DNA of 64,000 bases, taken from the NCBI GenBank assembly GCA_022797295.1, contig JAAWKH010000001.1, forward strand, positions 122,060 through 186,059, given 5' to 3'. The position numbers and the translations under genes were made by a program. Of this stretch, positions 1 through 8,344 are shown in pieces. Origin of the DNA: Peptococcaceae bacterium. GTDB lineage: Bacteria > Bacillota > Dehalobacteriia > UBA4068 > UBA4997. The notes beneath the pieces were generated by a model. That model made no database searches and was not told the DNA's origin. It saw only the letters and a program-made list of their open reading frames with translations. Position 1 is the stretch's first letter, and each line of letters starts with the position of its first letter.

Positions 1-282
1 CAAAAGCCGGAGAAGCTGCTGGCTAAAATTATTCTGGCCAGCTCCAACCCCGGCGATGTGGTGCTAGATCCTTTTTTAGGCTCTGGTTCCACCAGTGTGG
101 CGGCTAAAAAGTTAGGCCGGCATTATATTGGTATTGAGGTTGAGCCGCAATATTGCCTGTGGGCGGAGCAGAGGCTGGCGCAGGCGGAGGCTAACCCAAC
201 CATTCAGGGCTATGCAGACGGCGTTTTTTGGGAGCGCAACTCTCTGGCGGAGCGGCAGCGTTTGGCTAATCAGCCGGAGTGA
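1..282 (+). CDS. DNA methyltransferase (N4/N6 type), C-terminal part
   Basis: The gene enters from the left edge, and 93 residues in frame 1 are visible before the TGA. They carry the S-adenosylmethionine-binding motif DPFLGSGST preceded by a KPEKLL...II..SS.PGD stretch, the usual C-terminal arrangement of beta-class N4-cytosine/N6-adenine DNA methyltransferases. The catalytic motif and target recognition domain would lie outside the window, so neither the base modified nor the presence of a partner nuclease can be judged. Its last 13 bases overlap the 3' end of the oppositely oriented MFS gene. The family call is secure; the target is unknown. Confidence 0.85.
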   Translation, partial: QKPEKLLAKIILASSNPGDVVLDPFLGSGSTSVAAKKLGRHYIGIEVEPQYCLWAEQRLAQAEANPTIQGYADGVFWERNSLAERQRLANQPE

Positions 283-1493
283 GCGGTTCTGTGCATTTGC
301 TTGCTTCGTCTAACAAACAGCGCGCAGCCAAGCAATCCCAGGCCGGAAGCAACCATCAGCCATTGTAGAGGCATAATATCTGCCAGCGGGCCAAAAACGG
401 CCATACCAAGCGGCAGAAAACCAGCATACATAGAGCTCATCAGGCCAAAAATGCGCCCTTGAATGTTTGCCAGCGCATTTTCCTGGATGAGAGTGGTTAC
501 TGCGGTTTGCACACAGGTGAGGGCAATGCCAAAAAGCAACATCAGCAGCAGATAAAGCTGAAAGTTTGCTGACATGCCCAGCCCGATTGCCAGCAAGCCG
601 AAGCAGGCCAGGCTGCTTGCCAGCGTGCGCAGGCGGCTGCTGAAGCCACCCCAAATACTCATCAGCAGGCCGCCCAGCGTCATTCCGGCAAAGCCGACCA
701 GCTCCACAGCGGTTAAATACCAATAATCACTGCCAAAAATGCGGCTGACCAACAGCCCGGCCATAAAGCCCGCCGGCACGCATAACAGCACAAACAAACC
801 GTAAATCATTAGTAATCGGCCAATCAGCGGCTCTTTAAAAGAGTAGCTTAGGCCGATTTTTAAATCGCTCCAAAGGTCTGTTGGTTCTGCTGTTTGCTTT
901 GCTTGTGAGGGAATTAGCAGGCAGCTGAACAGACCGATGCCGAGGGCGGCTGTTAAAACGTCAATTAGCAGTGTTGTGTGCAGGCTGCTGATACTTAAAA
1001 CTGCTCCGGCAGCGGCTGGGGCGGCAAAATTTACCACGGATTGCATAGCGGCGTTCAGCCCGTTGTAGCGCATAAGCTGTCCTGCTGGCACCAGCTGAGG
1101 TAAAACCGCATTTACGGCGGGTGTTTGCACACCTGCTCCCAGGGAGCGGATAACAGACATTACCAGCAGTGCGCCAAGCAGTAGCGGTTGGTTGGTCAGA
1201 TACGGCATAATAAGGTACATAAGCAGGGTGACGGCTGCAATCAGGCAGTCGGAGAGGATAATCAGCCGTTTGCGGTTGTAGCGGTCGGCCCAAACGCCGC
1301 CGATAAAAGAGATTAAAAATTGCGGCAGGTAGGAGCAGACAGAAAAGGCAGCCAGCCAGAGGCCGCTGGCAGTTTGCAGAGTGACATACCAAACAATGGC
1401 CATTTGCACCAGGGTGGAGCCGAAAAGGGTTATACATTGACTAATCAGAAAAAGCAGGGTGCGGCGCTGCCAGTTAGGCGTGATTTGCAGCAT
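270..1493 (-). CDS. MFS family drug/macrolide-type exporter
   Basis: A 407-residue inner-membrane protein with about 12 hydrophobic segments and an MFS-type A loop (GGVWADRYNRKR) after TM2, as in proton-driven exporters of the MefA/enterobactin-exporter group. The ATG at 1493 is chosen because AAGGAGG lies just upstream; longer reading in this frame runs back into the AraC-GNAT gene and lacks such a site. It overlaps the end of that gene by 20 bp, so the two are probably translated as an operon, with the upstream regulator perhaps controlling the exporter. The substrate cannot be deduced. Confidence 0.8.
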   Translation of the reverse strand: MLQITPNWQRRTLLFLISQCITLFGSTLVQMAIVWYVTLQTASGLWLAAFSVCSYLPQFLISFIGGVWADRYNRKRLIILSDCLIAAVTLLMYLIMPYLTNQPLLLGALLVMSVIRSLGAGVQTPAVNAVLPQLVPAGQLMRYNGLNAAMQSVVNFAAPAAAGAVLSISSLHTTLLIDVLTAALGIGLFSCLLIPSQAKQTAEPTDLWSDLKIGLSYSFKEPLIGRLLMIYGLFVLLCVPAGFMAGLLVSRIFGSDYWYLTAVELVGFAGMTLGGLLMSIWGGFSSRLRTLASSLACFGLLAIGLGMSANFQLYLLLMLLFGIALTCVQTAVTTLIQENALANIQGRIFGLMSSMYAGFLPLGMAVFGPLADIMPLQWLMVASGLGLLGCALFVRRSKQMHRTAHSG

Positions 1494-2340
1494 AAGCCAT
1501 CGCCTCCTTGGTTTGGGCTGGCAGTTTAAACCGCTGGGTGGGGTAGCCAAATTCCACCAACAGCTCAGCCTCCTGAAAGCCCAGACGGCGGTATTCATTA
1601 CGCCAGCCGGTGTCTGCCTTGTCGCCGGCTCGATAGGTGGTTAGACTGAGAGCATGGCCTGGCTGTAGCTCCTGGCTCAGTTTTGCTATAAACAGCTGGG
1701 TTAAGCCTAGATTGCGATATTGTGGATGAATTGCTAAAAAGTCAATGCTGTCAGTAGCAACAGAAAAAGTCATAGCTCCAATGGCAGTTTGGCCAATTTG
1801 CAGAACCAGGGCTTGTTGGCTGTTTATATATTGTTGCAGTTTGGTCAGATATTCGGTTTTTTTCAGACAAGGATAGCCGTCAACGGTTAGGTTCACCAGC
1901 TCCAGCCAGGCAGGTATATCTGCGGTTTGGGCTGGTTTTATGTCGCTCAGCTTAAATTTAATTGGTGTGATTGCAGTTTTTAGCTGTGCTGGCAGCTGCA
2001 ATGGATAAAAAAACTCTTTAGCTCGAAATTCTGCCGGGCTGATTTTATACATTGCTTTGAAAATGTCGGAAAATGCTTGCTGACTGGCATAGCCACTGTT
2101 CAACGCAATTTCAATGATAGGAAGCGTTGAATTTACCAAAAGCCGGGCGGCTTCTGTTAGCTGACGCCTTTGAGCATAGGAATGTAGTGTGAGGCCCAGC
2201 GTTTGGTTGAAGGTGCGGTGTAAGTAAAATTTGGAGTAGTGCAGTGCGTTGGCAATAGTTGTTAAATCTAGCCTGCTGTTCAGATTGGCTTCAATATAGT
2301 TGATTGCCTGAGTGGTTAGGCTGATATTAGGTTTGGGCAT
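1474..2340 (-). CDS. AraC-type DNA-binding domain fused to a GNAT acetyltransferase domain
   Basis: 288 residues. Residues about 5-105 form a typical AraC/XylS double helix-turn-helix, with the second-helix pattern IIEIALNSGYASQQAFSDIFK and the following ISPAEFR. Residues about 130-270 look like a GNAT N-acetyltransferase, with the acetyl-CoA-binding region FLAIHPQYRNLGLTQLFI. In most AraC regulators the extra domain binds sugar and lies N-terminal; here DNA binding is N-terminal and the enzyme-like domain is C-terminal. AGAAAGGAG precedes the start. It is the first gene of a two-gene unit with the MFS exporter. Whether the GNAT part is catalytic or only senses a ligand is unknown. Confidence 0.8.
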   Translation of the reverse strand: MPKPNISLTTQAINYIEANLNSRLDLTTIANALHYSKFYLHRTFNQTLGLTLHSYAQRRQLTEAARLLVNSTLPIIEIALNSGYASQQAFSDIFKAMYKISPAEFRAKEFFYPLQLPAQLKTAITPIKFKLSDIKPAQTADIPAWLELVNLTVDGYPCLKKTEYLTKLQQYINSQQALVLQIGQTAIGAMTFSVATDSIDFLAIHPQYRNLGLTQLFIAKLSQELQPGHALSLTTYRAGDKADTGWRNEYRRLGFQEAELLVEFGYPTQRFKLPAQTKEAMAYAANHA

Positions 2341-2458
2341 TTTGTTCTCCTTTCTGAATTTTTTTGTTGAGTTTATATTATATCGTAACCAACGCGCGTT
2401 TTCTTCATTAATCTTGCTGTGATTATAAGCAGCTTTGTTTTATTAAATTATTTCACGC

Positions 2459-2481
2459 AAAAACCCAGCCAAATGGCTGGG
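2459..2481 (-). terminator. Rho-independent terminator after the leftward 3-gene cluster
   Basis: A CCCAGCC/GGCTGGG stem with a 4-base loop is followed on the minus strand by five T residues. It lies 18 bp after the stop of the effector-binding-like gene at 2499 and ends the permease/TetR cluster before the AraC-GNAT gene. Confidence 0.7.
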
Positions 2482-2498
2482 ATATGTGATAAAAAGAT

Positions 2499-2960
2499 TT
2501 ATTTTTTTACTGATATGTAGAGATAGCAATGAGCTTGGCCGTCTGGAGCTTGCGCAGCCGGTAGGCAGCTTTCATAGTCGTAGGTGAAAGCGCGGCGGAT
2601 TTTCTCTGTTCGTTGGTCAGCCCAAACTGCTTCCCAGGCTTTTTGGGTGCATTTTTTCAGGTTGCCTTTGGGATCGCTGGCTTCATATTTTTTCAAAAAA
2701 CCGCAGGCTGTTTGCTGTTCCAGCTGTTCAATGAATTTGGTGGTTACTGCTAAAATGCTCATATCATAATCAGCCTCTGCGCCGTTTTCATAATTGCAGT
2801 ATTCCACTAAGGGAATAATATCCGGCCGTGGGTTGTGTTCACTATCAAAAAGCAGAGGAAGCTTGCCGCTTAAAATATCCTGCCAAAGCTCGGAAAGTTG
2901 TTGTATGCCTTCGTCAGTATTGTTGGTGCAGATGGTGACTTGTTCAAGGAAATAGGTCAT
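2499..2960 (-). CDS. Probable effector-binding (GyrI/AraC-effector-like) protein
   Basis: 153 residues, cytosolic, with no membrane segment. The C-terminal half, with a TYDYESCLPA stretch followed by DGQAHCYLYISVKK, resembles the end of stand-alone GyrI-like or AraC effector-binding domains, in which a final beta-strand carries an LYI pattern. This match is from memory of the family and not strong. It starts 10 bp after the TetR gene and has AGGAGG upstream, so it is very likely co-transcribed with it. It may bind a ligand for that regulator; no enzyme motif was found. Confidence 0.5.
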   Translation of the reverse strand: MTYFLEQVTICTNNTDEGIQQLSELWQDILSGKLPLLFDSEHNPRPDIIPLVEYCNYENGAEADYDMSILAVTTKFIEQLEQQTACGFLKKYEASDPKGNLKKCTQKAWEAVWADQRTEKIRRAFTYDYESCLPAAQAPDGQAHCYLYISVKK

Positions 2961-2970
2961 TTTGAACCTC

Positions 2971-3582
2971 CTAATTTTTGTGTTCAGTTGGATGATTCTT
3001 TGGTCGTGTTAATTCCTGATTGGCTTCAGTCTTGCCGTTTAAGCTGTGATTAACAACGAAAATAAAATTGTCAATAACTTCTTCCGGGGTTTCCAGCATA
3101 CCGTTTTTTACCCAATCAAACAGGTAATTGCTGAGGGCATAGGTGTAAAAACGGGCGGTGAAATCCAGATATTTTTCTGGAATTTGGTTTTGGGGAAGAG
3201 AGCGTAAAATGATTTTGCGGACAATCTCATAAATGCTGTTGTGCAGGCTTAAAATCAACTGATCACGAGCCAGGCCGCAAACAATACATTGGCAGATATA
3301 TTTGTTCTGGCTAATATATTTGACTGAGCCAGCAAAAATTTCCTCCCAGGTGTACTCTGGTTTTTGCAGATAACTATCAATAAAACGAAACTCCTCCTGA
3401 AAGCTCCATTCCAGCAAATCGTAAATATCTTTGAAATGATAGTAAAAAGTTTGGCGGTTTAAGCCGCAGGTGTCAGTAATATCTTTAATGGTTATCTTAT
3501 TGATAGATTTGGTGGTAATCAGTTTTTTTAAGGCGTGATACATTGCCTGTTTGGTGAACAGGGCCTTGTTGGCGTGGCTCAT
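2971..3582 (-). CDS. TetR/AcrR family transcriptional regulator
   Basis: 203 residues. The N-terminal helix-turn-helix (residues about 12-58) has the TetR signature ITIKDITDTCGLNRQTFYYHF followed by KDIYDLLEW, closest in style to the DhaS/TetR_C_7 group. The C-terminal helical ligand domain carries several cysteines (CQCIVC). It lies between the AI-2E-type permease (30 bp upstream) and the effector-binding-like gene (10 bp downstream), all leftward, so it probably regulates this cluster. GGAGG lies about 15 nt before the ATG, a somewhat long spacing. Confidence 0.85.
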   Translation of the reverse strand: MSHANKALFTKQAMYHALKKLITTKSINKITIKDITDTCGLNRQTFYYHFKDIYDLLEWSFQEEFRFIDSYLQKPEYTWEEIFAGSVKYISQNKYICQCIVCGLARDQLILSLHNSIYEIVRKIILRSLPQNQIPEKYLDFTARFYTYALSNYLFDWVKNGMLETPEEVIDNFIFVVNHSLNGKTEANQELTRPKNHPTEHKN

Positions 3583-3612
3583 AGTAAACTTTGATTAGCC
3601 TCCTGGTTAGTA

Positions 3613-4851
3613 TTATCGATAATTGTTGGTGTCTATCGGCAGTTTTTTGCGTTTCAGCTTGGTTTCCACAGTGTTTTTCACAATCATATAAATGGTAGCA
3701 AAGATTGGCACACCGATGAACATGCCAACAATGCCTAACATTCCGCCCATCACAATTACAGCAAAGATAACCCAAAAAGCGGTGAGGCCGGTGGCGTCGC
3801 CTAAAATTTTTGGTCCCAGAATGTTGCCGTCAAACTGTTGCAGAACCAGCACAAAAATAGCGAAAATTAACGCTTTTTGTGGTGAAACAATCAACAACAG
3901 CAAAATGCTTGGTATGGCGCCGATAAATGGGCCGAAGAAAGGAATTACATTTGTTACGCCAATAATCATACTGATAAGCACAGCATATTCCAAATGCAAT
4001 ATTTTCATACCAATAAAGCAAATTATGCCAATAATCAATGAATCCAAAATTTTGCCTGACAAAAAGCCGCTGAAAATGCGATTAGTGCGGCGGCAGAAAT
4101 CAATGAAATGGTCGGCCCGGTCCTGAGTGGTGCAAGCATAAATGATTTTGCGGCTTTGGGCCAAAAAGGTTTCCTTGCCAATCATCATATAAACGGAAAC
4201 GATAAAGGCCAGCATAATGTTTTTAGCGCTAATACCAGCTTTTAACAGAAAGCCGGTTGTGTAGGAAAGTAGTTTGTTAAAATATTCCTGTGGGTTTTCC
4301 AGATAATGCAGCAGGCTGGAGCCATCAGACCCGTTTATTGCAGACATATCTTCTATATAGTTGAGCACGCCTAGATCCTTTAGTTGTTGTAGACCAGTTT
4401 GCAGATATTCCAGCAACCAATCATATGAGCTGCTTTTGGTGAGCGTATTAAACAGTGAAACAATGCTGTTTACAACCTCAGGAATAACCAGGCTGAAAAA
4501 GACGCCAACTAAGCTGAAAAATAGCAATAGGGTAATTAGCAGGCTAATGGCGAGGCAAATGCGATTGTGACGGCGCATAAATTGCAGGCGGCGCAAGTTG
4601 GCTTGCAGCCAGTTAAATAGCGGCATTAAAATATAGGCGATACAAATACCCCAAATGAAAGGGGTCAGCAAACTCACCAAACCCTGCCAGCGTTCTTTCA
4701 TTACATCCAGGTTCTGCATAAAGAAGTAAACCATTAGCAATGCCAGGCCGGTTAAAAAAACGTAAATGGATTTTTCCAGATAATTTCGATTGAATAGATC
4801 CTCCACGCGGCGCAGAGGCTTTTCCTCGGGATTATTTTTGTTGTTGTTCAT
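3613..4851 (-). CDS. AI-2E family transporter / membrane permease
   Basis: 412 residues with about eight hydrophobic segments. The C-terminal part has the family signature IGVTNVIPFFGPFIGAIP followed by a segment with DGNILGPKILG. Members include TqsA (autoinducer-2 export) and, in Bacillota, YtvI, which is linked to sporulation; the substrate of this copy is not known. The ATG at 4851 is preferred; an in-frame TTG at 4881 has no ribosome-binding site, whereas GAGGAG lies 15 nt before the ATG. It heads the leftward cluster and is divergent from thiN across about 250 bp of AT-rich DNA. Confidence 0.82.
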   Translation of the reverse strand: MNNNKNNPEEKPLRRVEDLFNRNYLEKSIYVFLTGLALLMVYFFMQNLDVMKERWQGLVSLLTPFIWGICIAYILMPLFNWLQANLRRLQFMRRHNRICLAISLLITLLLFFSLVGVFFSLVIPEVVNSIVSLFNTLTKSSSYDWLLEYLQTGLQQLKDLGVLNYIEDMSAINGSDGSSLLHYLENPQEYFNKLLSYTTGFLLKAGISAKNIMLAFIVSVYMMIGKETFLAQSRKIIYACTTQDRADHFIDFCRRTNRIFSGFLSGKILDSLIIGIICFIGMKILHLEYAVLISMIIGVTNVIPFFGPFIGAIPSILLLLIVSPQKALIFAIFVLVLQQFDGNILGPKILGDATGLTAFWVIFAVIVMGGMLGIVGMFIGVPIFATIYMIVKNTVETKLKRKKLPIDTNNYR

Positions 4852-5101
4852 AGATTTTTGGCTACACTCCTCACATCTCAATTATTAATTTTTAGTTGAT
4901 ATTTTCCAACTATACTAATATTAGCTATTTTATTATTATACTATAGTTAAGTTGGCAAGACAAGAGTAAAATTGGTGTTGAAATCTAACTTTAATATTTT
5001 TTAATAAATTTTTTGCAAAAAATAATCATAAAAAGCTACAAATTTGCTGCGGATTAGTGTATAATAAAAAAGCTATAACTTTTAAGCAAGGGAGATAACC
5101 A
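4852..5101. promoter_or_regulatory. AT-rich divergent intergenic region
   Basis: 250 bp between two divergent start codons. On the plus strand a TATAAT at 5060-5065 lies about 40 bp before the thiN start, but no good -35 box is found at 16-18 bp from it. AAGGGAG precedes the thiN ATG. No hairpin or riboswitch such as a TPP element was recognised. Confidence 0.35.
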
Positions 5102-5785
5102 ATGTTTGTGGTACAAAAAGGGCGCCGGCTTTTGCCTCAAACGGCGGTGGCGCTTTTTGGCGGTGAAGCTCCGCGGCGGCCGGAATGGCGGGCTTGCATT
5201 AGGCAGGCGCGTTTTTTGGCTGCTGCGGATGCCGGGGCGGAGATGGCATTGCGGCAGGGGCGCTATCCTAATTTGTTGGTGGGTGATTTTGATTCGCTAC
5301 CGGCAAATTTGCTGGCTCAGTGCCGTGGTTCTGGTTGCCAAATCTGCCGCTTGCCGGTGCATAAGGATTTAACTGACGGCGAATTTTTGCTGCAATGCTT
5401 GCAGAAGGCTGGTTGGCAGCGTCTGCTGATTTTGGGCGCTTTGGGCGGTCGCTTTGACCAAACTTTGGCCAACATTTGTATAGCGGCTCCGTTGGCCAGG
5501 CAAGGGGTGGAAATTTGCCTGGCGCAAGAGGACGGTTTGCTGTTGTTGCTGGCGGCTGAGGCTGAGCCGCGCCGGTTATGCTTGCAGGATTTTGCAGGTT
5601 GCACGGTGTCGTTGCTTGCTTTGGGGCAGGCTTGCGGTCGGGTGGAATTGGCTGGCTTTGAATATCCTTTGCAGGGGCCGCTTTCGCCTTACACATCTCT
5701 GGCCATTAGCAATGTGGTGCGGCAGACGCAAGCCGAGATTGCTTTACAAAATGGTTGTTTGTTGGTTTGCGTAAGCGGTTGTTGA
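5102..5785 (+). CDS. thiN: Thiamine pyrophosphokinase
   Basis: 227 residues, the usual length. ThiN transfers pyrophosphate from ATP to thiamine to make thiamine diphosphate in the cytosol. Visible motifs are VGDFDSLP near residue 60, DLTDGE near 90, LGALGGRFDQTLAN near 115, and near the C-terminus SPYTSLAISN, which belongs to the thiamine-binding domain. In many Bacillota thiN lies near rpe and rsgA; here it is followed by unrelated genes. GGGAG precedes the ATG. The fold and function are well supported. Confidence 0.92.
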   Translation: MFVVQKGRRLLPQTAVALFGGEAPRRPEWRACIRQARFLAAADAGAEMALRQGRYPNLLVGDFDSLPANLLAQCRGSGCQICRLPVHKDLTDGEFLLQCLQKAGWQRLLILGALGGRFDQTLANICIAAPLARQGVEICLAQEDGLLLLLAAEAEPRRLCLQDFAGCTVSLLALGQACGRVELAGFEYPLQGPLSPYTSLAISNVVRQTQAEIALQNGCLLVCVSGC

Positions 5786-5818
5786 TTAAAACTTAATTAA
5801 TTTGGGAGATGATTTACT

Positions 5819-6430
5819 TTGGCAGATATTAACACTGAGGTGGTTGGCGGGTCACAAAAAACCCAGCAGGAAAAACAAAAAAAACATAAGCTGGATTTTA
5901 AGGAGTTTAAATTCAAAACTTCTTTAGATGATGCTTTTTATGCCAGGGCGCATTTTGAGGAATTTTTTCGTCGCACCGGCACGCAGCTGGTAGTTTTGCT
6001 GGCGGTGGCTGTTATTGCTCAGGCCTTAATTACAAATGCCTTTTTTAATCCAGAGATTAGCCTGTATCAAAAAATAGGCATTGTGTTGGTTGGCTTGATG
6101 ACCTTTGTGGCTATGCCTTTGTTGGCTAAAAAACGTTGGCCATATATGAAACAGTCTAATGATTTTTGGCTGCCGGAGCAGCGTTTTGTGTTGAATTTGA
6201 AAGGACTTTCCGTTAGCAGTCGCCATGGCGACCGTCGCTTGCAGTGGCGAGAGTTGCGTAAAATTTTTGAAACCAATGAAGCGATTGTGTTTGTGGTTTA
6301 CAGATTTCATATGGTGGTTATGCCGCTTAGCGATTTTACAGAGGAGGAAAAGCAGCAAATACGGGATCTTATTTTGTATTGCACCAGAAATATGCGTATT
6401 AAAACCAAGCTGAAAAGGTTAAAACGTTAG
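5819..6430 (+). CDS. YcxB-like membrane protein
   Basis: 203 residues starting at TTG, chosen because GGGAG lies 10 nt upstream and no in-frame ATG follows soon. A polar, lysine-rich N-terminus is followed by two hydrophobic helices (about residues 60-80 and 86-105) and a C-terminal cytosolic domain with GLSVSSRHGDRRLQWRELRK and a later VVMPLSDFTEEE. This matches the YcxB-like domain, found in uncharacterised membrane proteins. It lies 33 bp after thiN. Function unknown. Confidence 0.65.
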   Translation: MADINTEVVGGSQKTQQEKQKKHKLDFKEFKFKTSLDDAFYARAHFEEFFRRTGTQLVVLLAVAVIAQALITNAFFNPEISLYQKIGIVLVGLMTFVAMPLLAKKRWPYMKQSNDFWLPEQRFVLNLKGLSVSSRHGDRRLQWRELRKIFETNEAIVFVVYRFHMVVMPLSDFTEEEKQQIRDLILYCTRNMRIKTKLKRLKR

Positions 6431-6451
6431 CAGTTTTAGGAGTTGTTGAAA

Positions 6452-6961
6452 ATGGCGGAAAAGGATAAAATAGTTGAGGCTCAGGCTGAGCCGAAAAAGA
6501 AGCCTGCGGGAGCTCGCAAGGAGCGCAAAAGCCCTAGGGCAATATATGAAGAAATATTTGTTAATGCGGCTAAGGCTGAAAATGAGCATTTGAGCTTGAA
6601 AAATGCCAATCGTATCGAGGGACTGGATTTGCTGTGGGTTTTGTTGCAGGAATATCAGCAAAATCCAGAGGCCACAACCAAGCAGCGTTCATTATCCTTG
6701 CAGCTGTTGGCCGCTTGCCTTAATATGATGCACCGAAGCGAGGTAAACACCAACTTGCTGGAGCGTTTGCAACACCAACCACCTAATCTAAGCCTGCGGG
6801 AGCCAGGGCGAAAATATCCTCTGGGCAATGGAGGCATCAGCAATGAGGATATTGCTTTGGGGATTGTGAATGCTCATCAGGAGGATTTTGAGGCGCCGGA
6901 GCAGCTGCAAAGGCTGTTGATTGAATTGAAAAAATATGAAAATTTTGGGAGGCTCGTATGA
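6452..6961 (+). CDS. Conserved hypothetical protein upstream of pduL
   Basis: 169 residues, not recognised. A charged lysine/alanine-rich N-terminus is followed by helical sequence with no membrane segment. The ATG at 6452 has AGGAG nine nt upstream, better than an in-frame TTG at 6443. The last four bases overlap the pduL start (ATGA), so the two are translationally coupled and may act together. Confidence 0.6.
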   Translation: MAEKDKIVEAQAEPKKKPAGARKERKSPRAIYEEIFVNAAKAENEHLSLKNANRIEGLDLLWVLLQEYQQNPEATTKQRSLSLQLLAACLNMMHRSEVNTNLLERLQHQPPNLSLREPGRKYPLGNGGISNEDIALGIVNAHQEDFEAPEQLQRLLIELKKYENFGRLV

Positions 6962-7596
6962 TTCGGAAATTTACGATTGATGAAACTGTTTTAAATGATG
7001 ACAATAATCCTGCTGTAAGCACAGTTGGGGTTTCTAATCACCACATTCATTTGTGTCAGGCTGATTTGGAAAAACTTTTTGGCAAGGGCTATCAGCTGCA
7101 CCCTAAAAAACCGCTAACTCAACCTGGCCAGTTTGCAGCTGAGGAGACGCTGACTGTGGTGGGTACTAAAGCGATGATTGAACGTGTACGTATTTTGGGG
7201 CCGTTGCGTTCAGAAACCCAGGTGGAGCTTTCGGAAACTGAGGCTCGCCTGGCGGGTATTGACGCTTTGCTGCGGGATTCTGGTGATTTGGAAGGCACAA
7301 AGGGTTGCATTTTGTTGGGGCCAAACGGTCATTTAGTGCTGGAAAAAGGAGTGATTTGCGCGGCCACCCATTTGCATTTGCACACAGATGAGGCTGCCAA
7401 GCTGGGAATTGTAGACCATCAACGGGTGGATATTTATATTCGTAGTGAAAATAAATCTGGCTGTTTGTTTGATGTGCCGGCCCGAGTTGGCGAGCTGCAC
7501 GCCAAGGATTTGCATATTGATACCGACGAGGCTAATGCCTTTAAAATTACGGCTACTTCCAAGGCTTTGATTTTGCTGAATGAGAATAAAAAGTAA
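6958..7596 (+). CDS. pduL: Phosphate propanoyltransferase / PduL-type phosphotransacetylase
   Basis: 212 residues. PduL converts acyl-CoA and phosphate to acyl phosphate and CoA, and is unrelated in fold to Pta. Two beta-barrel repeats with metal-binding histidines are visible: SNHHIHLC near residue 25 and THLHLHTDEAA near residue 140, plus the substrate-region pattern RILGPLRSETQVELSE. No N-terminal encapsulation peptide of the microcompartment type is obvious and no shell genes are nearby, so this is probably a free cytosolic enzyme for acetate or propionate formation. It is coupled to the unknown gene before it. Confidence 0.9.
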   Translation: MIRKFTIDETVLNDDNNPAVSTVGVSNHHIHLCQADLEKLFGKGYQLHPKKPLTQPGQFAAEETLTVVGTKAMIERVRILGPLRSETQVELSETEARLAGIDALLRDSGDLEGTKGCILLGPNGHLVLEKGVICAATHLHLHTDEAAKLGIVDHQRVDIYIRSENKSGCLFDVPARVGELHAKDLHIDTDEANAFKITATSKALILLNENKK

Positions 7597-7615
7597 CAGC
7601 TGCGTTATTATATGT

Positions 7616-7645
7616 AGGGAGCCGTCTGCTTACGCAGGCGGCCCT
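7616..7645. terminator. Hairpin between pduL and the DUF378 gene
   Basis: A GCCGTCTGC/GCAGGCGGC stem with a TTAC loop lies between two convergent genes. There is no long T run on either strand, so it may be a weak bidirectional terminator. Confidence 0.45.
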
Positions 7646-7650
7646 CTGTG

Positions 7651-7890
7651 TTAGTTGCTCAGACTATCGGCTCGCCAGCTTGTTTGGCTATTGCGCCGGA
7701 ACAAAAAACTGATAACGTAAAGCCCGGCCAATCCCACCAGAGCAAAGATGAAACGGCTAACCAGGCTTGACATACCGCCAAACAGCGCGCCTACCAAATC
7801 AAAATCGGCAAAGCCAACCAAGCCCCAGTTGATGGCGCCGATGATTACCAAAACCTGAGCTATATAATCGATAGCGTTCAGTTTTATCAT
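7651..7890 (-). CDS. DUF378 small membrane protein
   Basis: 79 residues with two membrane segments. The first contains the family pattern AIDYIAQVLVIIGAINWGLVG; the second ends in LYVISFLFR. Function unknown in all members. The ATG at 7890 is nine nt after GGAGG; a TTG directly before it is a less likely start. It is convergent with pduL. Confidence 0.85.
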   Translation of the reverse strand: MIKLNAIDYIAQVLVIIGAINWGLVGFADFDLVGALFGGMSSLVSRFIFALVGLAGLYVISFLFRRNSQTSWRADSLSN

Positions 7891-7943
7891 CAAAATCTGC
7901 CTCCTTCCAAATAACTGCCAGAAAAAATAAAAAAAATTGCAGA

Positions 7944-7987
7944 TGAAAGATAGACTATTTATCTTTCAAGGTTTATTATGCTATAAT
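7944..7987 (+). promoter_or_regulatory. Promoter with extended -10 and a palindrome, before the DUF1294 gene
   Basis: TATAAT at 7982-7987 is preceded by TG one base upstream (TGCTATAAT, an extended -10). The expected -35 position overlaps an 8-bp inverted repeat, GAAAGATA/TATCTTTC (7944-7968), which could be an operator. It lies about 70 bp before the DUF1294 start. Confidence 0.45.
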
Positions 7988-8055
7988 TAAATTGGCTCTA
8001 TTCTTCAAAATAAAATTACCAAAATAGCAAAATTTTTAAAAAGGCGGTTGAGTTT

Positions 8056-8343
8056 ATGAATTCTGTTTTTGCTTGGGCTGTTTTTGGCTATTACTTAGTT
8101 TTTAATTTGGCGCTGCTGGCTTTAATGGGCTTGGACAAGCTAAAAGCGGTAAAAGATTGGCGGCGTATTCCTGAAAAAAATCTATTGATTTTAGGCTTGT
8201 TGGCTGGCGGCTTGGGCGGTTTGATTAGTCAGCAGCTTTTTCACCACAAAATCCGCAAGCCTGTATTTTGGCTGGTTTTTGTGCTGGCTTTTCTGGGTCA
8301 TTTACTGCTTTGGCTGTTTTTAATTAGATTGGTGGGACGTTAA
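8056..8343 (+). CDS. DUF1294 family membrane protein
   Basis: 95 residues with three hydrophobic helices and the family features GLDKLKA..DWRRIPEK, followed by a glycine-rich GLLAGGLGG and an HHKIRKPVF stretch. DUF1294 proteins are small membrane proteins of unknown role, sometimes fused to cold-shock domains. The stop codon is directly followed by the metallophosphoesterase start, so they form an operon. Confidence 0.82.
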   Translation: MNSVFAWAVFGYYLVFNLALLALMGLDKLKAVKDWRRIPEKNLLILGLLAGGLGGLISQQLFHHKIRKPVFWLVFVLAFLGHLLLWLFLIRLVGR

Positions 8344-8344
8344 A

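Noticed and set aside
5060..5065. Full sigma-A promoter for thiN
   Set aside because: TATAAT is present, but the only TTG-type -35 is 10 bp away, too close.
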